A stretch of 64,000 bases of DNA, taken from Sulfurospirillum sp. (GTDB taxonomy: Bacteria > Campylobacterota > Campylobacteria > Campylobacterales > Arcobacteraceae). Position numbers and translations under genes: made by a program. The stretch is from assembly GCA_030491005.1 (NCBI GenBank), contig JAKZMJ010000030.1, forward strand, positions 1-64,000. The letters are read 5' to 3'. The notes beneath the pieces are model-generated. The model did not search any database. It was not told where the DNA came from and saw only the letters and a list, made by a program, of their open reading frames with translations. This document shows positions 42,556 to 51,239 of the stretch, piece by piece (position 1 is the first letter of the stretch; each line of letters opens with the position of its first letter).

Positions 42556-43449
42556 ATGGATTTTCAAACATATATTAGAGCTGTAGGAACTGGACCTAAA
42601 CTAAATAGAGAACTTACAAAAGAAGAAGTATACGATGCAATTACACAAATATTAGAGAAAAAAGTTTTATCTGAGAGAATATGTGCATTTTTATTAGGTT
42701 GGAGGGTTAGGCTTGAAAGCAATGAAGAATTAAAAGCTACACTTGAAGTATTTGATAAATATATTATTAAAAAGAATATTCCAAACTCAATAGAGTTAGC
42801 TTATCCCTATGATGGTAAAGCAAAAACTCCTTATTTGTTTCCTTTATATGCAAAATATTTAAAACAATTTGATTTAAGTCTAATAATATCAGGGGATTAT
42901 TTACAACCTGCAAAAAAAGGAATAACTACAAAAGATATATGCACTAATATCATTTTAGATGAGAATATAAAGTATTTTGATAGAAAAGATTATTTTATAG
43001 AATTAAGCAATTTAACAAAAATTAGAAATATTTTAGGATTAAGAACCATCTTTAATACTTGTGAAAAGCTTTTAAATCCTGCAAATTCCGATTTTGCTAT
43101 TGTAAGTGCTTTTCATAAACCTTATGTAGAAAAATATAATACAATATTTGCAAATAGATATAAACAATTAAGCATTGTTAAAGGCAGTGAGGGAACGGCT
43201 GAAGTATTTGCTAAGTGTAGATATTGGATAAATAAAAATAATGTTTTAGAAGAGTACACAATAGACCCACAATATTTTGGTATAAAATATGAAAGTGTTG
43301 ATAATAAAATATCTCTTGAACAATCATTAGATTTTATAAATAATCCATCGCCCACATTAGAAAAACTTGCCAAATTAAATGTAGCTTTATTACTACATAG
43401 TGCAAATAAAGTAAAAAGTATAAATGAAGCTTATGAGATGTTAAATTAA
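42556..43449 (+). CDS. TrpD2/YbiB-like anthranilate phosphoribosyltransferase-family protein
   Basis: A 297-residue protein with the nucleoside-phosphorylase/TrpD two-domain fold: helical N-terminal domain (FQTYIRAVGTGPKLNRELT, then ERICAFLLGWRVRLES) and an alpha/beta part with AYPYDGKAKTPYLFP in place of the PRPP-binding GTGGD motif of true TrpD. YbiB homologues lack the enzyme activity and bind nucleic acid. Hence tryptophan synthesis is unlikely. It shares the strand with msrPQ but is 48 bp apart. Confidence 0.82.
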   Translation: MDFQTYIRAVGTGPKLNRELTKEEVYDAITQILEKKVLSERICAFLLGWRVRLESNEELKATLEVFDKYIIKKNIPNSIELAYPYDGKAKTPYLFPLYAKYLKQFDLSLIISGDYLQPAKKGITTKDICTNIILDENIKYFDRKDYFIELSNLTKIRNILGLRTIFNTCEKLLNPANSDFAIVSAFHKPYVEKYNTIFANRYKQLSIVKGSEGTAEVFAKCRYWINKNNVLEEYTIDPQYFGIKYESVDNKISLEQSLDFINNPSPTLEKLAKLNVALLLHSANKVKSINEAYEMLN

Positions 43450-43497
43450 TAAGTCCAAATAAAATGTTAAAAGATAAAAATGTGAAAGGATAACAAA

Positions 43498-44475
43498 ATG
43501 AAAAAGAAATCATGGCATATAAGTGAAAACGAAGTAACTCCTGTAAATATCTTTAATAAAAGAAGAGATTTTTTAAAATTAGGAATTGCAAGTGTACTTA
43601 CAAGCTCATATATATTTGAATCTTTTGCACAAGAAACTTCAAAAATACAAACTTCAAAAGTAAAAGGTGACATAAAAAAACTGCTATTTAAAAAAGATAA
43701 GAACTTAAAAAACTTAGATTTAAATACCTATAAACAAATTACTTCATATAACAACTTTTATGAATTTACAACGAATAAAGAAAGAGTTAAAAAACTATCT
43801 CATACTTTAAACACAAATAATTGGAAAATACAAATTGATGGATTAGTAGAGAAACCTTTTAGTATAGATATTGAAAGTTTAATTAAAAAATTTACATTAG
43901 AAGAAAGAATTTATAGATTTAGATGTGTTGAGGGTTGGTCTATGGTTGTGCCTTGGATTGGTTTTTCTTTATCAAGTTTAATAAAATTAGCAAAACCACT
44001 TTCTAAAGCAAAATATATTAGATTTGAAACAAAATTTGATGATGAAATGTTTCCAGATCAAGCACGAGGAGTTTTTGCTACTATGGATTATCCTTATGTT
44101 GAAGCTTTACGAATGGATGAAGCTATGAATGACTTAAGCATTTTAGCTCTTGGATTATATGGTTCCTTAATGCCAAATCAAAACGGAGCTCCTATTAGAC
44201 TAATAGTGCCTTGGAAATATGGCTTTAAGTCTATTAAATCTATCTCAAAAATAAGTTTTGTGGAAAAAGAACCTATAAATTCTTGGCAAAAAGCAAATTC
44301 AAAAGAATATGGATTTTATGCTAATGTTAATCCAAATGTTGATCACCCAAGATGGTCACAAAAAAAAGAAAGAGTTTTAGGAAAGTTTTTTAAACAAAAA
44401 ACACAACTATTTAATTCTTATGAAAAAGAAGTAGCACATCTTTATAAAAATATGGATTTAACAAAATATATTTAA
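43498..44475 (+). CDS. msrP: Protein-methionine-sulfoxide reductase catalytic subunit MsrP
   Basis: A 325-residue molybdenum-dependent periplasmic enzyme that reduces oxidised methionine in envelope proteins. It has the Tat signal KRRDFLKLGIASVL (about 20-40), the Mo-coordinating Cys in YRFRCVEGWSMVVPW, GLYGSLMPNQNGAPIRLIVPW and the C-terminal NPNVDHPRWSQ. It uses electrons from MsrQ, whose gene begins at its stop codon (1-bp overlap). Confidence 0.95.
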   Translation: MKKKSWHISENEVTPVNIFNKRRDFLKLGIASVLTSSYIFESFAQETSKIQTSKVKGDIKKLLFKKDKNLKNLDLNTYKQITSYNNFYEFTTNKERVKKLSHTLNTNNWKIQIDGLVEKPFSIDIESLIKKFTLEERIYRFRCVEGWSMVVPWIGFSLSSLIKLAKPLSKAKYIRFETKFDDEMFPDQARGVFATMDYPYVEALRMDEAMNDLSILALGLYGSLMPNQNGAPIRLIVPWKYGFKSIKSISKISFVEKEPINSWQKANSKEYGFYANVNPNVDHPRWSQKKERVLGKFFKQKTQLFNSYEKEVAHLYKNMDLTKYI

Positions 44476-45035
44476 TGAAATATTTTTTTATTTTTGCCCT
44501 CTTATTAGCTCCTTTAGTTTTTCTATTTGTAAAACTTTTTATTATTGAAGTAAATGACCCTATAAAGTATATATTTAGTATAAGTGGTGCAACGGCTATT
44601 GTATTATTACTTATAAGTATTAGTATACCATTGATAAAAAAATGGATAAACTTATTAAAATACAGAAAAACTGTTGGTTTATTTGCTTTTTTTTATGCAC
44701 TTTTGCATTTATTAAACTTTGTTATCTTAGATGCAAAATTTAATATAATGTTTATCATAGAAGAGAGTTTAGATAAACCTTTTGTATATTTAGGAATGAT
44801 ATCATTTTTTATATTATTATTTATGGCTCTAAGTTCAAGGGCAAAACTTTTTAAAAAATATAAAAAATATCATCAATTCGTATATTTAGCTTTATTTTTA
44901 GCTTGTGTGCATTTTATTATGGCACAAAAGTCATTGTCAATTTTACAATATATTAATATATTTCTTATTGTTATAATCTTTACTTTTAAAATCAAACAAA
45001 AAATAAATAAAATTTATGCTAAAATTCCAAAATAA
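44475..45035 (+). CDS. msrQ: MsrQ heme-binding membrane subunit
   Basis: A 186-residue protein with five or six membrane helices and heme-ligand histidines in FFYALLHLLNFV, YKKYHQFVYLALFLACVHF. It passes electrons from the quinone pool to MsrP. The length is close to the family's 190-210. It overlaps the msrP stop by one base. Confidence 0.9.
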   Translation: MKYFFIFALLLAPLVFLFVKLFIIEVNDPIKYIFSISGATAIVLLLISISIPLIKKWINLLKYRKTVGLFAFFYALLHLLNFVILDAKFNIMFIIEESLDKPFVYLGMISFFILLFMALSSRAKLFKKYKKYHQFVYLALFLACVHFIMAQKSLSILQYINIFLIVIIFTFKIKQKINKIYAKIPK

Positions 45036-45052
45036 AAACCAATACAAGATTA

Positions 45053-45095
45053 ATACTTAATGCCCTTATCAAACTTAAATAACGAACAATTAAAT
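45053..45095 (+). repeat. 43-bp direct repeat, intact copy at the helicase start
   Basis: This copy covers 7 bp upstream of the ATG and the first 12 codons of the UvrD-type helicase. It matches 42408-42450 at 42 of 43 positions; the single difference is T/C in a third codon position. Confidence 0.9.
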
Positions 45096-47099
45096 GCAGC
45101 TAAATGTGAACAAGGTTACAACCTAATAATTGCTAGTGCAGGAACGGGAAAAACTTCTACGATTGTTGGAAGAATTGGTCACTTATTAAATATAGGTGTT
45201 AAACCAGAAGAAATATTATTATTAACTTTTACAAATAAAGCTGCAAGTGAGATGATAAATAGAATATCTAGTTTTTTTAGTAAAGAACTTGCAAAAAGAA
45301 TTATGGCTGGTACTTTTCATTCTGTATCATATAAATTATTAGAACAGTTAAAAATAAAAATCATATTAAAACAAACAAATGAATTAAAAACTTTGTTTAA
45401 ATCTCTTTATGAAAAAAGAGTTTTTTATGATAGAGATGATAAAACAAATCCTTATGATGGTTCTTACTTATATGACTTATACTCTTTATATTTAAATTCA
45501 AATAATGACGAAGAATTTGCAGAATGGATACTAGAAAAAAATTCTGCACACCACTTATATACCATGATTTATGAAGATGTTATATTAGAATTTAATGAAC
45601 TTAAAGAACAATACTCTTATGTAAATTTTGATGATTTATTATTAAATATGTTAAAAGCACTGGAAAATAATACTTTTAATTTTCAAGAAATTCTTGTTGA
45701 TGAATATCAAGATACAAATTCTTTACAAGGTAAATTATTAAATAAATTCAATGCAAAAGCTTTATTTTGTGTTGGAGATTATGATCAAAGTATTTATGCT
45801 TTTAATGGTTCAGATATCAATATCATTTCTAGCTTTTCAAAAAGATATCAAAATGCCCAAGTTTTCACACTTACAAAAAATTATAGATCAACAAAATCTA
45901 TTTTAGACTTAGCAACAAAAGTTATCTCACATAATGAGAGAATATATGATAAAAAACTAGAACTTATTAGAAATACAAGTGATATAAAACCAAAACTTTT
46001 AGCTTTTAATGAGTCGTTTTCACAATATGAACATATCTCAAAACTCATATCCCAAAGTACAAACTCACATGATGAAATAGCTGTTATTTATAGAAATAAT
46101 TCAAGTGCTGATGGTATTGAAGCAAATTTAAGAGAATACGAAATACCTTCTAAAAGAAAAGGAGGTATGTCTTTTTTTGATTCAATTGAGGTTAGATTTG
46201 TGATTGATATTTTATTAATGCAAATATCCAATAATGATATGATGGCTTTTATACATATCTTAGAACACGGAAAAGGTATAGGAAAAGCTATTTCAAAAGA
46301 TATTTTTGATGCTTTGATTAAGTTAGGCAAAGGTAATATTTTTGAAGGTTTTTTTAATCCAGATATAAATATTAAAAATCCTTATGAATCTAATAAAATA
46401 AAAAATATCCAGCTTGGACTTTTTGATGATTTTTTAGAATTAGGCTCTGTTTCAAAATTTAAAAATTGTAGTTTTAGTGAGGCATTTTTGGGTAACCCCA
46501 TATTAAAACATCCAAAATTAAATATAGATGGGGCTAAATATATATATGATTTTTATTTATTATTAAAACATCTAAAAAAGACAAAAAATCCTCTTACTTT
46601 AGTTACAAATATTTGTTCGTCCATGATGTACTCAAAGTTAAAAGATTCACTAACAACAAAAAGGGCTAGTTTAAAAGATGGTTCTATTGATACCATGCTT
46701 AAAACAAAATCATTAGCAAAGATAAATAGAAAAAGTTTTATTTTAAAAAATATTGCTAAAAAATATACAAGGCTAGATAAGTTTATTAATTCAATGATTT
46801 TAGGAGCTTCTGAGATGGCACAAGGGGAGGGAGTAAATCTTTTATCTATTCATGCTTCAAAAGGATTAGAATTTAAAGAAGTTTATATCATAGACTTAAT
46901 GCAAGGAAGATTTCCAAATAATAAACTAATCAGTAAAGGTGGTAGTTTAGAAGAAGAAAGACGCTTGTTTTATGTGGCAGTTACACGAGCTAAAGATATA
47001 TTATATTTATCTTTTGCTAGATATGACAAAATTAAAAAAATGAATTATGTACCATCTGTATTTTTAAAAGAAGCTAGTTTAATAAAAAGTGATGATTAA
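45060..47099 (+). CDS. UvrD/Rep-type ATP-dependent DNA helicase
   Basis: A 679-residue superfamily 1A helicase. Walker A is ASAGTGKTSTIVGRI (about 26-34), motif II is VDEYQDTN, motif III VGDYDQSIYAFNG, motif IV LTKNYRSTKSI, motif V LLSIHASKGLEFKEVYII and motif VI RRLFYVAVTRAKD. It translocates 3' to 5' along single-stranded DNA in repair or restart. The first 12 codons are duplicated at 42.4 kb. It begins 24 bp after msrQ without a clear ribosome site. Confidence 0.92.
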   Translation: MPLSNLNNEQLNAAKCEQGYNLIIASAGTGKTSTIVGRIGHLLNIGVKPEEILLLTFTNKAASEMINRISSFFSKELAKRIMAGTFHSVSYKLLEQLKIKIILKQTNELKTLFKSLYEKRVFYDRDDKTNPYDGSYLYDLYSLYLNSNNDEEFAEWILEKNSAHHLYTMIYEDVILEFNELKEQYSYVNFDDLLLNMLKALENNTFNFQEILVDEYQDTNSLQGKLLNKFNAKALFCVGDYDQSIYAFNGSDINIISSFSKRYQNAQVFTLTKNYRSTKSILDLATKVISHNERIYDKKLELIRNTSDIKPKLLAFNESFSQYEHISKLISQSTNSHDEIAVIYRNNSSADGIEANLREYEIPSKRKGGMSFFDSIEVRFVIDILLMQISNNDMMAFIHILEHGKGIGKAISKDIFDALIKLGKGNIFEGFFNPDINIKNPYESNKIKNIQLGLFDDFLELGSVSKFKNCSFSEAFLGNPILKHPKLNIDGAKYIYDFYLLLKHLKKTKNPLTLVTNICSSMMYSKLKDSLTTKRASLKDGSIDTMLKTKSLAKINRKSFILKNIAKKYTRLDKFINSMILGASEMAQGEGVNLLSIHASKGLEFKEVYIIDLMQGRFPNNKLISKGGSLEEERRLFYVAVTRAKDILYLSFARYDKIKKMNYVPSVFLKEASLIKSDD

Positions 47100-47130
47100 C
47101 ACTTGTACCATTAACCAAATTCTAGTTTTT

Positions 47131-47775
47131 TTAAGCCAATAAGTTTAATAAATCAGGAAAAGAATTTAAAAAATATTTAGCCGTAGTAAAATCATGTGTT
47201 TTTGTAAAGTCATTTTTAATTATGATACAAGAAATACCTGCATTATTAGCAGAGATTAATCCTCTTTGCGAATCTTCTATAATAAAAATCTCTTCTTTTC
47301 TAGCCTTAAATTTTTTTAAAGCACTAAGATAAGGATCTGGATGTGGCTTTGCATAGCTATAATCTTCTAAGCATAAAGCAAAATCCATATATGAAAGTAT
47401 ATTTGTTTTTTGATGAATAAGTTCAAAGTCCACTCTTCGTGAAGTTGTAACAATAGCCATCTTGTATTTTCTTCTTAATTTTTTAAGAACTGCTTCTACA
47501 TTCTTAATGCTTAAGTCTTTTGTTTTTAAAAAATCTTGATAATATATATCTCTTTTTATTCTCAAATCTTGGATAATATCTTCACTAACTCCTTGCTGTA
47601 AAGCAACTTCCCAAGCATTCCCACCTTTTGCCATAATTTTTTGATAAACATCTTCTTCTAAGTTTATATTTATAAGCTTTAAAGCTTTTACATTTGCTTT
47701 GAAATACCATTTTTCTGTTTCAACTAATACTCCGTCATTGTCAAAAAGTAGGTATTTTTTATTGTCATTTTTCAA
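47131..47775 (-). CDS. HAD superfamily hydrolase, beta-phosphoglucomutase-like
   Basis: A 214-residue cytosolic phosphatase or mutase. HAD motif I is LLFDNDGVLVETE (nucleophile Asp at about 8), motif II is VTTSRR, the Lys is in YAKPHPDPYL and motif III is IFIIEDSQRGLISANNA. The helical cap is class C1. The substrate is unknown. Its ATG overlaps the stop of the response-regulator gene by 4 bp, so it is co-transcribed with that regulator. Confidence 0.88.
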   Translation of the reverse strand: MKNDNKKYLLFDNDGVLVETEKWYFKANVKALKLININLEEDVYQKIMAKGGNAWEVALQQGVSEDIIQDLRIKRDIYYQDFLKTKDLSIKNVEAVLKKLRRKYKMAIVTTSRRVDFELIHQKTNILSYMDFALCLEDYSYAKPHPDPYLSALKKFKARKEEIFIIEDSQRGLISANNAGISCIIIKNDFTKTHDFTTAKYFLNSFPDLLNLLA

Positions 47776-48455
47776 AATAATAGCCTATATCCTAAACCTT
47801 GAATATTATTTAAAGAATCTTTTGGTAGTTTTTTTCTAAAATTTTTTATAAATACTCTTAAAGCATTTTGACTCATAACGTTGTTTTCATTCCAAATTAA
47901 ACTCTGTATTTCTTCATAAGAAATAATTCTATTCTTTTTTATTAAAAGTTTTAAAAAAATATGTTCTTTTTTTGTAAGTTTATATACTTCTTTTTGATTT
48001 ATAATTTGGGATTTTCCTTCATCAAAAAGATAATTATTTGCTAATTTATAAATGACATTATCTTTATAAGTATTTAAAAAAGCTTCTAAGGCTTGGTTTA
48101 GTTTTGTCTGATTTATAGGTTTAACTATATATTTTACTAAGTTTAACTCTGTGGCATCTAACATATAGCTTAAGTCTGTATGTGCTGATGTTATGATAAT
48201 TCTTATTTTTGTATTGTCTTTTCTAATTCTTTTTATTAAATCTATTCCGTTATCTCTTTTTAGTCTTATATCACTTATGATTAAGTCTAGTTTTTCACTT
48301 AAAAAAATAGAATAGGCATCTTGGGTGTTTGCTACTAAGTATACTTTTTTAAACATATCTTTAAGTATCGTTCCTATATTTTCTCTAATACCATCTTCAT
48401 CTTCAATATATAATAAAGTAAAGTTTTTTAATTTACTTATAAATTCTTTATTCAT
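47772..48455 (-). CDS. Response regulator, paralogue of the 15.3-16.0 kb regulator
   Basis: A 227-residue protein. The receiver has YIEDEDG, phospho-acceptor Asp62 in LIISDIRLKRDNG and Lys in VKYIVKPINQTKL. The C-terminal winged-helix-like domain is LTKKEHIFLKLLIKKN and LRVFIKNFRKKLP. The architecture and many segments (ELNLVKYIVKPI versus ELNLLKYIIKPI) match the first regulator, so the two pairs are products of duplication. A ribosome site (AAGGA) is present upstream. Confidence 0.88.
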   Translation of the reverse strand: MNKEFISKLKNFTLLYIEDEDGIRENIGTILKDMFKKVYLVANTQDAYSIFLSEKLDLIISDIRLKRDNGIDLIKRIRKDNTKIRIIITSAHTDLSYMLDATELNLVKYIVKPINQTKLNQALEAFLNTYKDNVIYKLANNYLFDEGKSQIINQKEVYKLTKKEHIFLKLLIKKNRIISYEEIQSLIWNENNVMSQNALRVFIKNFRKKLPKDSLNNIQGLGYRLLF

Positions 48456-48520
48456 TAATGAACATTCCTTATAATTAAATATATGTTATGATATCAAAAT
48501 ATTTTATATTTAGGATTATT

Positions 48521-50086
48521 TTGAATTTTATTACAGAAAAGAATGTATCAAGAATTATTATCTATTTATTTATTATAATATTTACTTCTATGACTGTAAT
48601 GATTTCTTATGTTTATGTTCAAAATACCTACGAAGACTTTGATATACAGATGAAAAAATTTGAAACTACTTATTATGATACTCAAAAACAAATCTTAGAA
48701 AAAGAAATTAAGATTGTCATTGATATAATTAATTATCATGTAATTATAAGTAAATTAGGAAAAAAAGCATTAAAGCAAAAAATAATAAGACTTATAAATA
48801 ATATCTCTTTTGAAAGAGAAAAAAGCAATTATATGTTTGTATATGATATTAAAAACTTTGAAGGTGGTGATGATTTTGCACGCTTATTAGTCAATCAAAA
48901 TAGACCTGATTTAGTAGGACAGATGATATCAAGTAATTATAAAGATGCAAATGGTAAAAAATTTAGAGAAGAATTTCTTAAAAATATCAGACTTTATGGG
49001 CAGTCATATACAAGCTATGTATATATTAAACCAATAACTAACAAAATTGAAAAAAAATTATCGTATTTTAAATTATATCCTAGATGGAATTGGGTTATTG
49101 CTGTTGGTATTTATTTAGATGGTATAGAAAAAGAAATAAAAGAACAAAAGAAGAGTTTAAAGAAAAGAGTTACAAATCAGATTATTCAAAATATTGTATT
49201 TTTTCTATTATTTTTATCTATTGCTATTGTTGCTTCTTTTTTAATATCTGATAAAATAGATGAAGTTTTAAAAAAATATCAAGATAAAGTAAAGCTCAAC
49301 TCAAAAGCACTAGAAGAGTTAAATGAAACCTTAGAAATAAGAGTAAAAGAAGAAATAGAAAAAAATAGAGAAAAAGAACAAGTGTTAGTTCAAAAATCGC
49401 GATTTATAGCCTTAGGTGAGATGATATCAAATATAGCCCATCAATGGAGACAGCCTTTAAGTGAGCTTTCTTCTATTATTATGTATATACAATTTAAATA
49501 CAAGCAAAAACAATTAGATCAAAGCATAATGGATAAAAAAATACTTGAAGCAGATAGTGTCATTGAATTTATGTCTCATACTATTGATGATTTTAGAAAT
49601 TTTTTCATCTCAAAAAAAGAAAAAGAAGAGTTTTGTTTATATATAGTTTTAAACTCAGTTATGACTATCATTTCAAGTACTTTAGCAAATAATAATATTC
49701 AAGTTGAAATTAATGTAAATAAAGAATTAAAAGTTTATTCATATATCAACGAATATGAACAAGTGATTTTAAATATAATATCAAATGCAAAAGATGCTTT
49801 GATTTCTAATAATATTTCTAATCCTTTAATTAAAATCTATACAAAAATTACGAAAAAATATATTATTTTATGTATAGAAGATAACGGATATGGAATAAGT
49901 ATTGAACCTATAAATAAGATATTTGAACCATATTTTACTACAAAAAAAGATGATGAGGGTACAGGTATTGGTCTTTATATGTCAAGTATTATAATAAATA
50001 AAAATATGAAAGGGAAATTAGAAGTACAAAATACTAAAGATGGTGCTTTATTTAGTATTTGTATTCCTAAGAATTTAAAAGCATAA
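48521..50086 (+). CDS. Cache-domain sensor histidine kinase
   Basis: A kinase of 521 residues from TTG at 48521, chosen because AGGA lies 5 bp upstream; an ATG at 48488 gives 532 residues but has no ribosome site. TM1 lies near the N-terminus, followed by a periplasmic single Cache (sCache_2-type) domain with NYMFVYDIKNFEGGDD and YPRWNWVIAVGIYLDGIE, a second TM (about 220-245), the H-box IAHQWRQP and ATPase boxes ISNAKDAL and GTGIGLYMS. Cache domains bind small organic ligands. The divergent regulator 32 bp away is the likely partner. Confidence 0.88.
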   Translation: MNFITEKNVSRIIIYLFIIIFTSMTVMISYVYVQNTYEDFDIQMKKFETTYYDTQKQILEKEIKIVIDIINYHVIISKLGKKALKQKIIRLINNISFEREKSNYMFVYDIKNFEGGDDFARLLVNQNRPDLVGQMISSNYKDANGKKFREEFLKNIRLYGQSYTSYVYIKPITNKIEKKLSYFKLYPRWNWVIAVGIYLDGIEKEIKEQKKSLKKRVTNQIIQNIVFFLLFLSIAIVASFLISDKIDEVLKKYQDKVKLNSKALEELNETLEIRVKEEIEKNREKEQVLVQKSRFIALGEMISNIAHQWRQPLSELSSIIMYIQFKYKQKQLDQSIMDKKILEADSVIEFMSHTIDDFRNFFISKKEKEEFCLYIVLNSVMTIISSTLANNNIQVEINVNKELKVYSYINEYEQVILNIISNAKDALISNNISNPLIKIYTKITKKYIILCIEDNGYGISIEPINKIFEPYFTTKKDDEGTGIGLYMSSIIINKNMKGKLEVQNTKDGALFSICIPKNLKA

Positions 50087-50113
50087 GTTTCATAATTTTA
50101 ATTTATGCACTTA

Positions 50114-51238
50114 TTAGATATGGCACTGCACTACATAATCTCGCATCAAAGGTGGGATTTCAAAATAATTTTCATCAGCAACTGAAACCTTTAAAGTATT
50201 ATCTTCATTTGTTTTTGTGATGATTTTATGAGAATCATTTTTTGATTCAAAACCCGTGGCTACAATAGTTATTTTTACTTCATCAACTGCTAAGCTAGTA
50301 TCAGTTGTAGTTCCAAAAATCACTTGTGCATTTGAGTCTATGGTTTCATGAATGGTTGACATAACATCATTGATAGCTAAAAGCGATACTTGAGGATTTA
50401 TATTAAAATGTATAAGTATACCTTTTGCACCACTAAGAGATACTTTATCAAGTAAGGGAGAGATAATAGCATTGTTCAAGGCTTCTTGAGAGGCATTCTC
50501 ACCTTTTGCTTTTCCAATACCCATTAAAGCTATACCTCTGTGTTGCATTATAGTTTTAACATCAGCAAAATCAGTATTTATAACTCCTGAGTTTAAGATA
50601 ACTTCACTCATACCATGAACTGCTTGATATAAAATATTATCTACTATTCTAAAAGCATCTTTCATACCAACATCTTTATCAATAATCTCTAAGAGTTTGT
50701 CATTTGGTACAATGATAATAGAATCAGAAATCTTCTTTAACTCTTCTAAGCCTAAGTTAGCAGAACCTGCTCTATTTTTTCCTTCCCAAGTAAAAGGTTT
50801 TGTTACAACAGCAACTGTTAAAGCTCCTATTTCTTTCGCAGCTTTTGCAATAATAGCAGCAGCTCCTGTACCAGTACCCCCACCTAAACCAGCAGCTATA
50901 AAGATAATATCAGAATCTTTTAAAGCATTTTTTATTTCTTCATAACTTTCAATTGCAGAATCTCTTCCAATCTCAGGTTTCATTCCTGCACCTAATCCTT
51001 TGGTTAGTTTAATTCCTAATTGGATTTTTTTAGGTGCTTTTGAAGATTGAAGTACTTGAAGATCTGTATTTGCAGCAATTAAATCTATTCTATAAGTGCC
51101 TTCATCTATCATATGATTAATCATATTACAACCACCACCACCTACTCCGATGACAGATATTTTAGCTACATTTTCTATTAGTATTTTATTTGGCATCTCA
51201 ACAGTTATATCATCTACTTGAAATAAGTTTTCATTCAT
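50114..51238 (-). CDS. ftsZ: Cell division protein FtsZ
   Basis: A 374-residue tubulin homologue that forms the Z-ring. GTP-binding elements are GVGGGGCNMINHM and the tubulin signature GLGGGTGTGAAA; the T7 loop follows NTDFADVKTIM. The linker after the globular part is very short (about 25 residues) and the C-terminal peptide reads FEIPPLMRDYVVQCHI instead of the usual D-x-PAFLR type with basic tail. It is the last gene of ppiD-ftsA-ftsZ on the minus strand, 1 bp after ftsA. Confidence 0.95.
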   Translation of the reverse strand: MNENLFQVDDITVEMPNKILIENVAKISVIGVGGGGCNMINHMIDEGTYRIDLIAANTDLQVLQSSKAPKKIQLGIKLTKGLGAGMKPEIGRDSAIESYEEIKNALKDSDIIFIAAGLGGGTGTGAAAIIAKAAKEIGALTVAVVTKPFTWEGKNRAGSANLGLEELKKISDSIIIVPNDKLLEIIDKDVGMKDAFRIVDNILYQAVHGMSEVILNSGVINTDFADVKTIMQHRGIALMGIGKAKGENASQEALNNAIISPLLDKVSLSGAKGILIHFNINPQVSLLAINDVMSTIHETIDSNAQVIFGTTTDTSLAVDEVKITIVATGFESKNDSHKIITKTNEDNTLKVSVADENYFEIPPLMRDYVVQCHI

Positions 51239-51239
51239 A

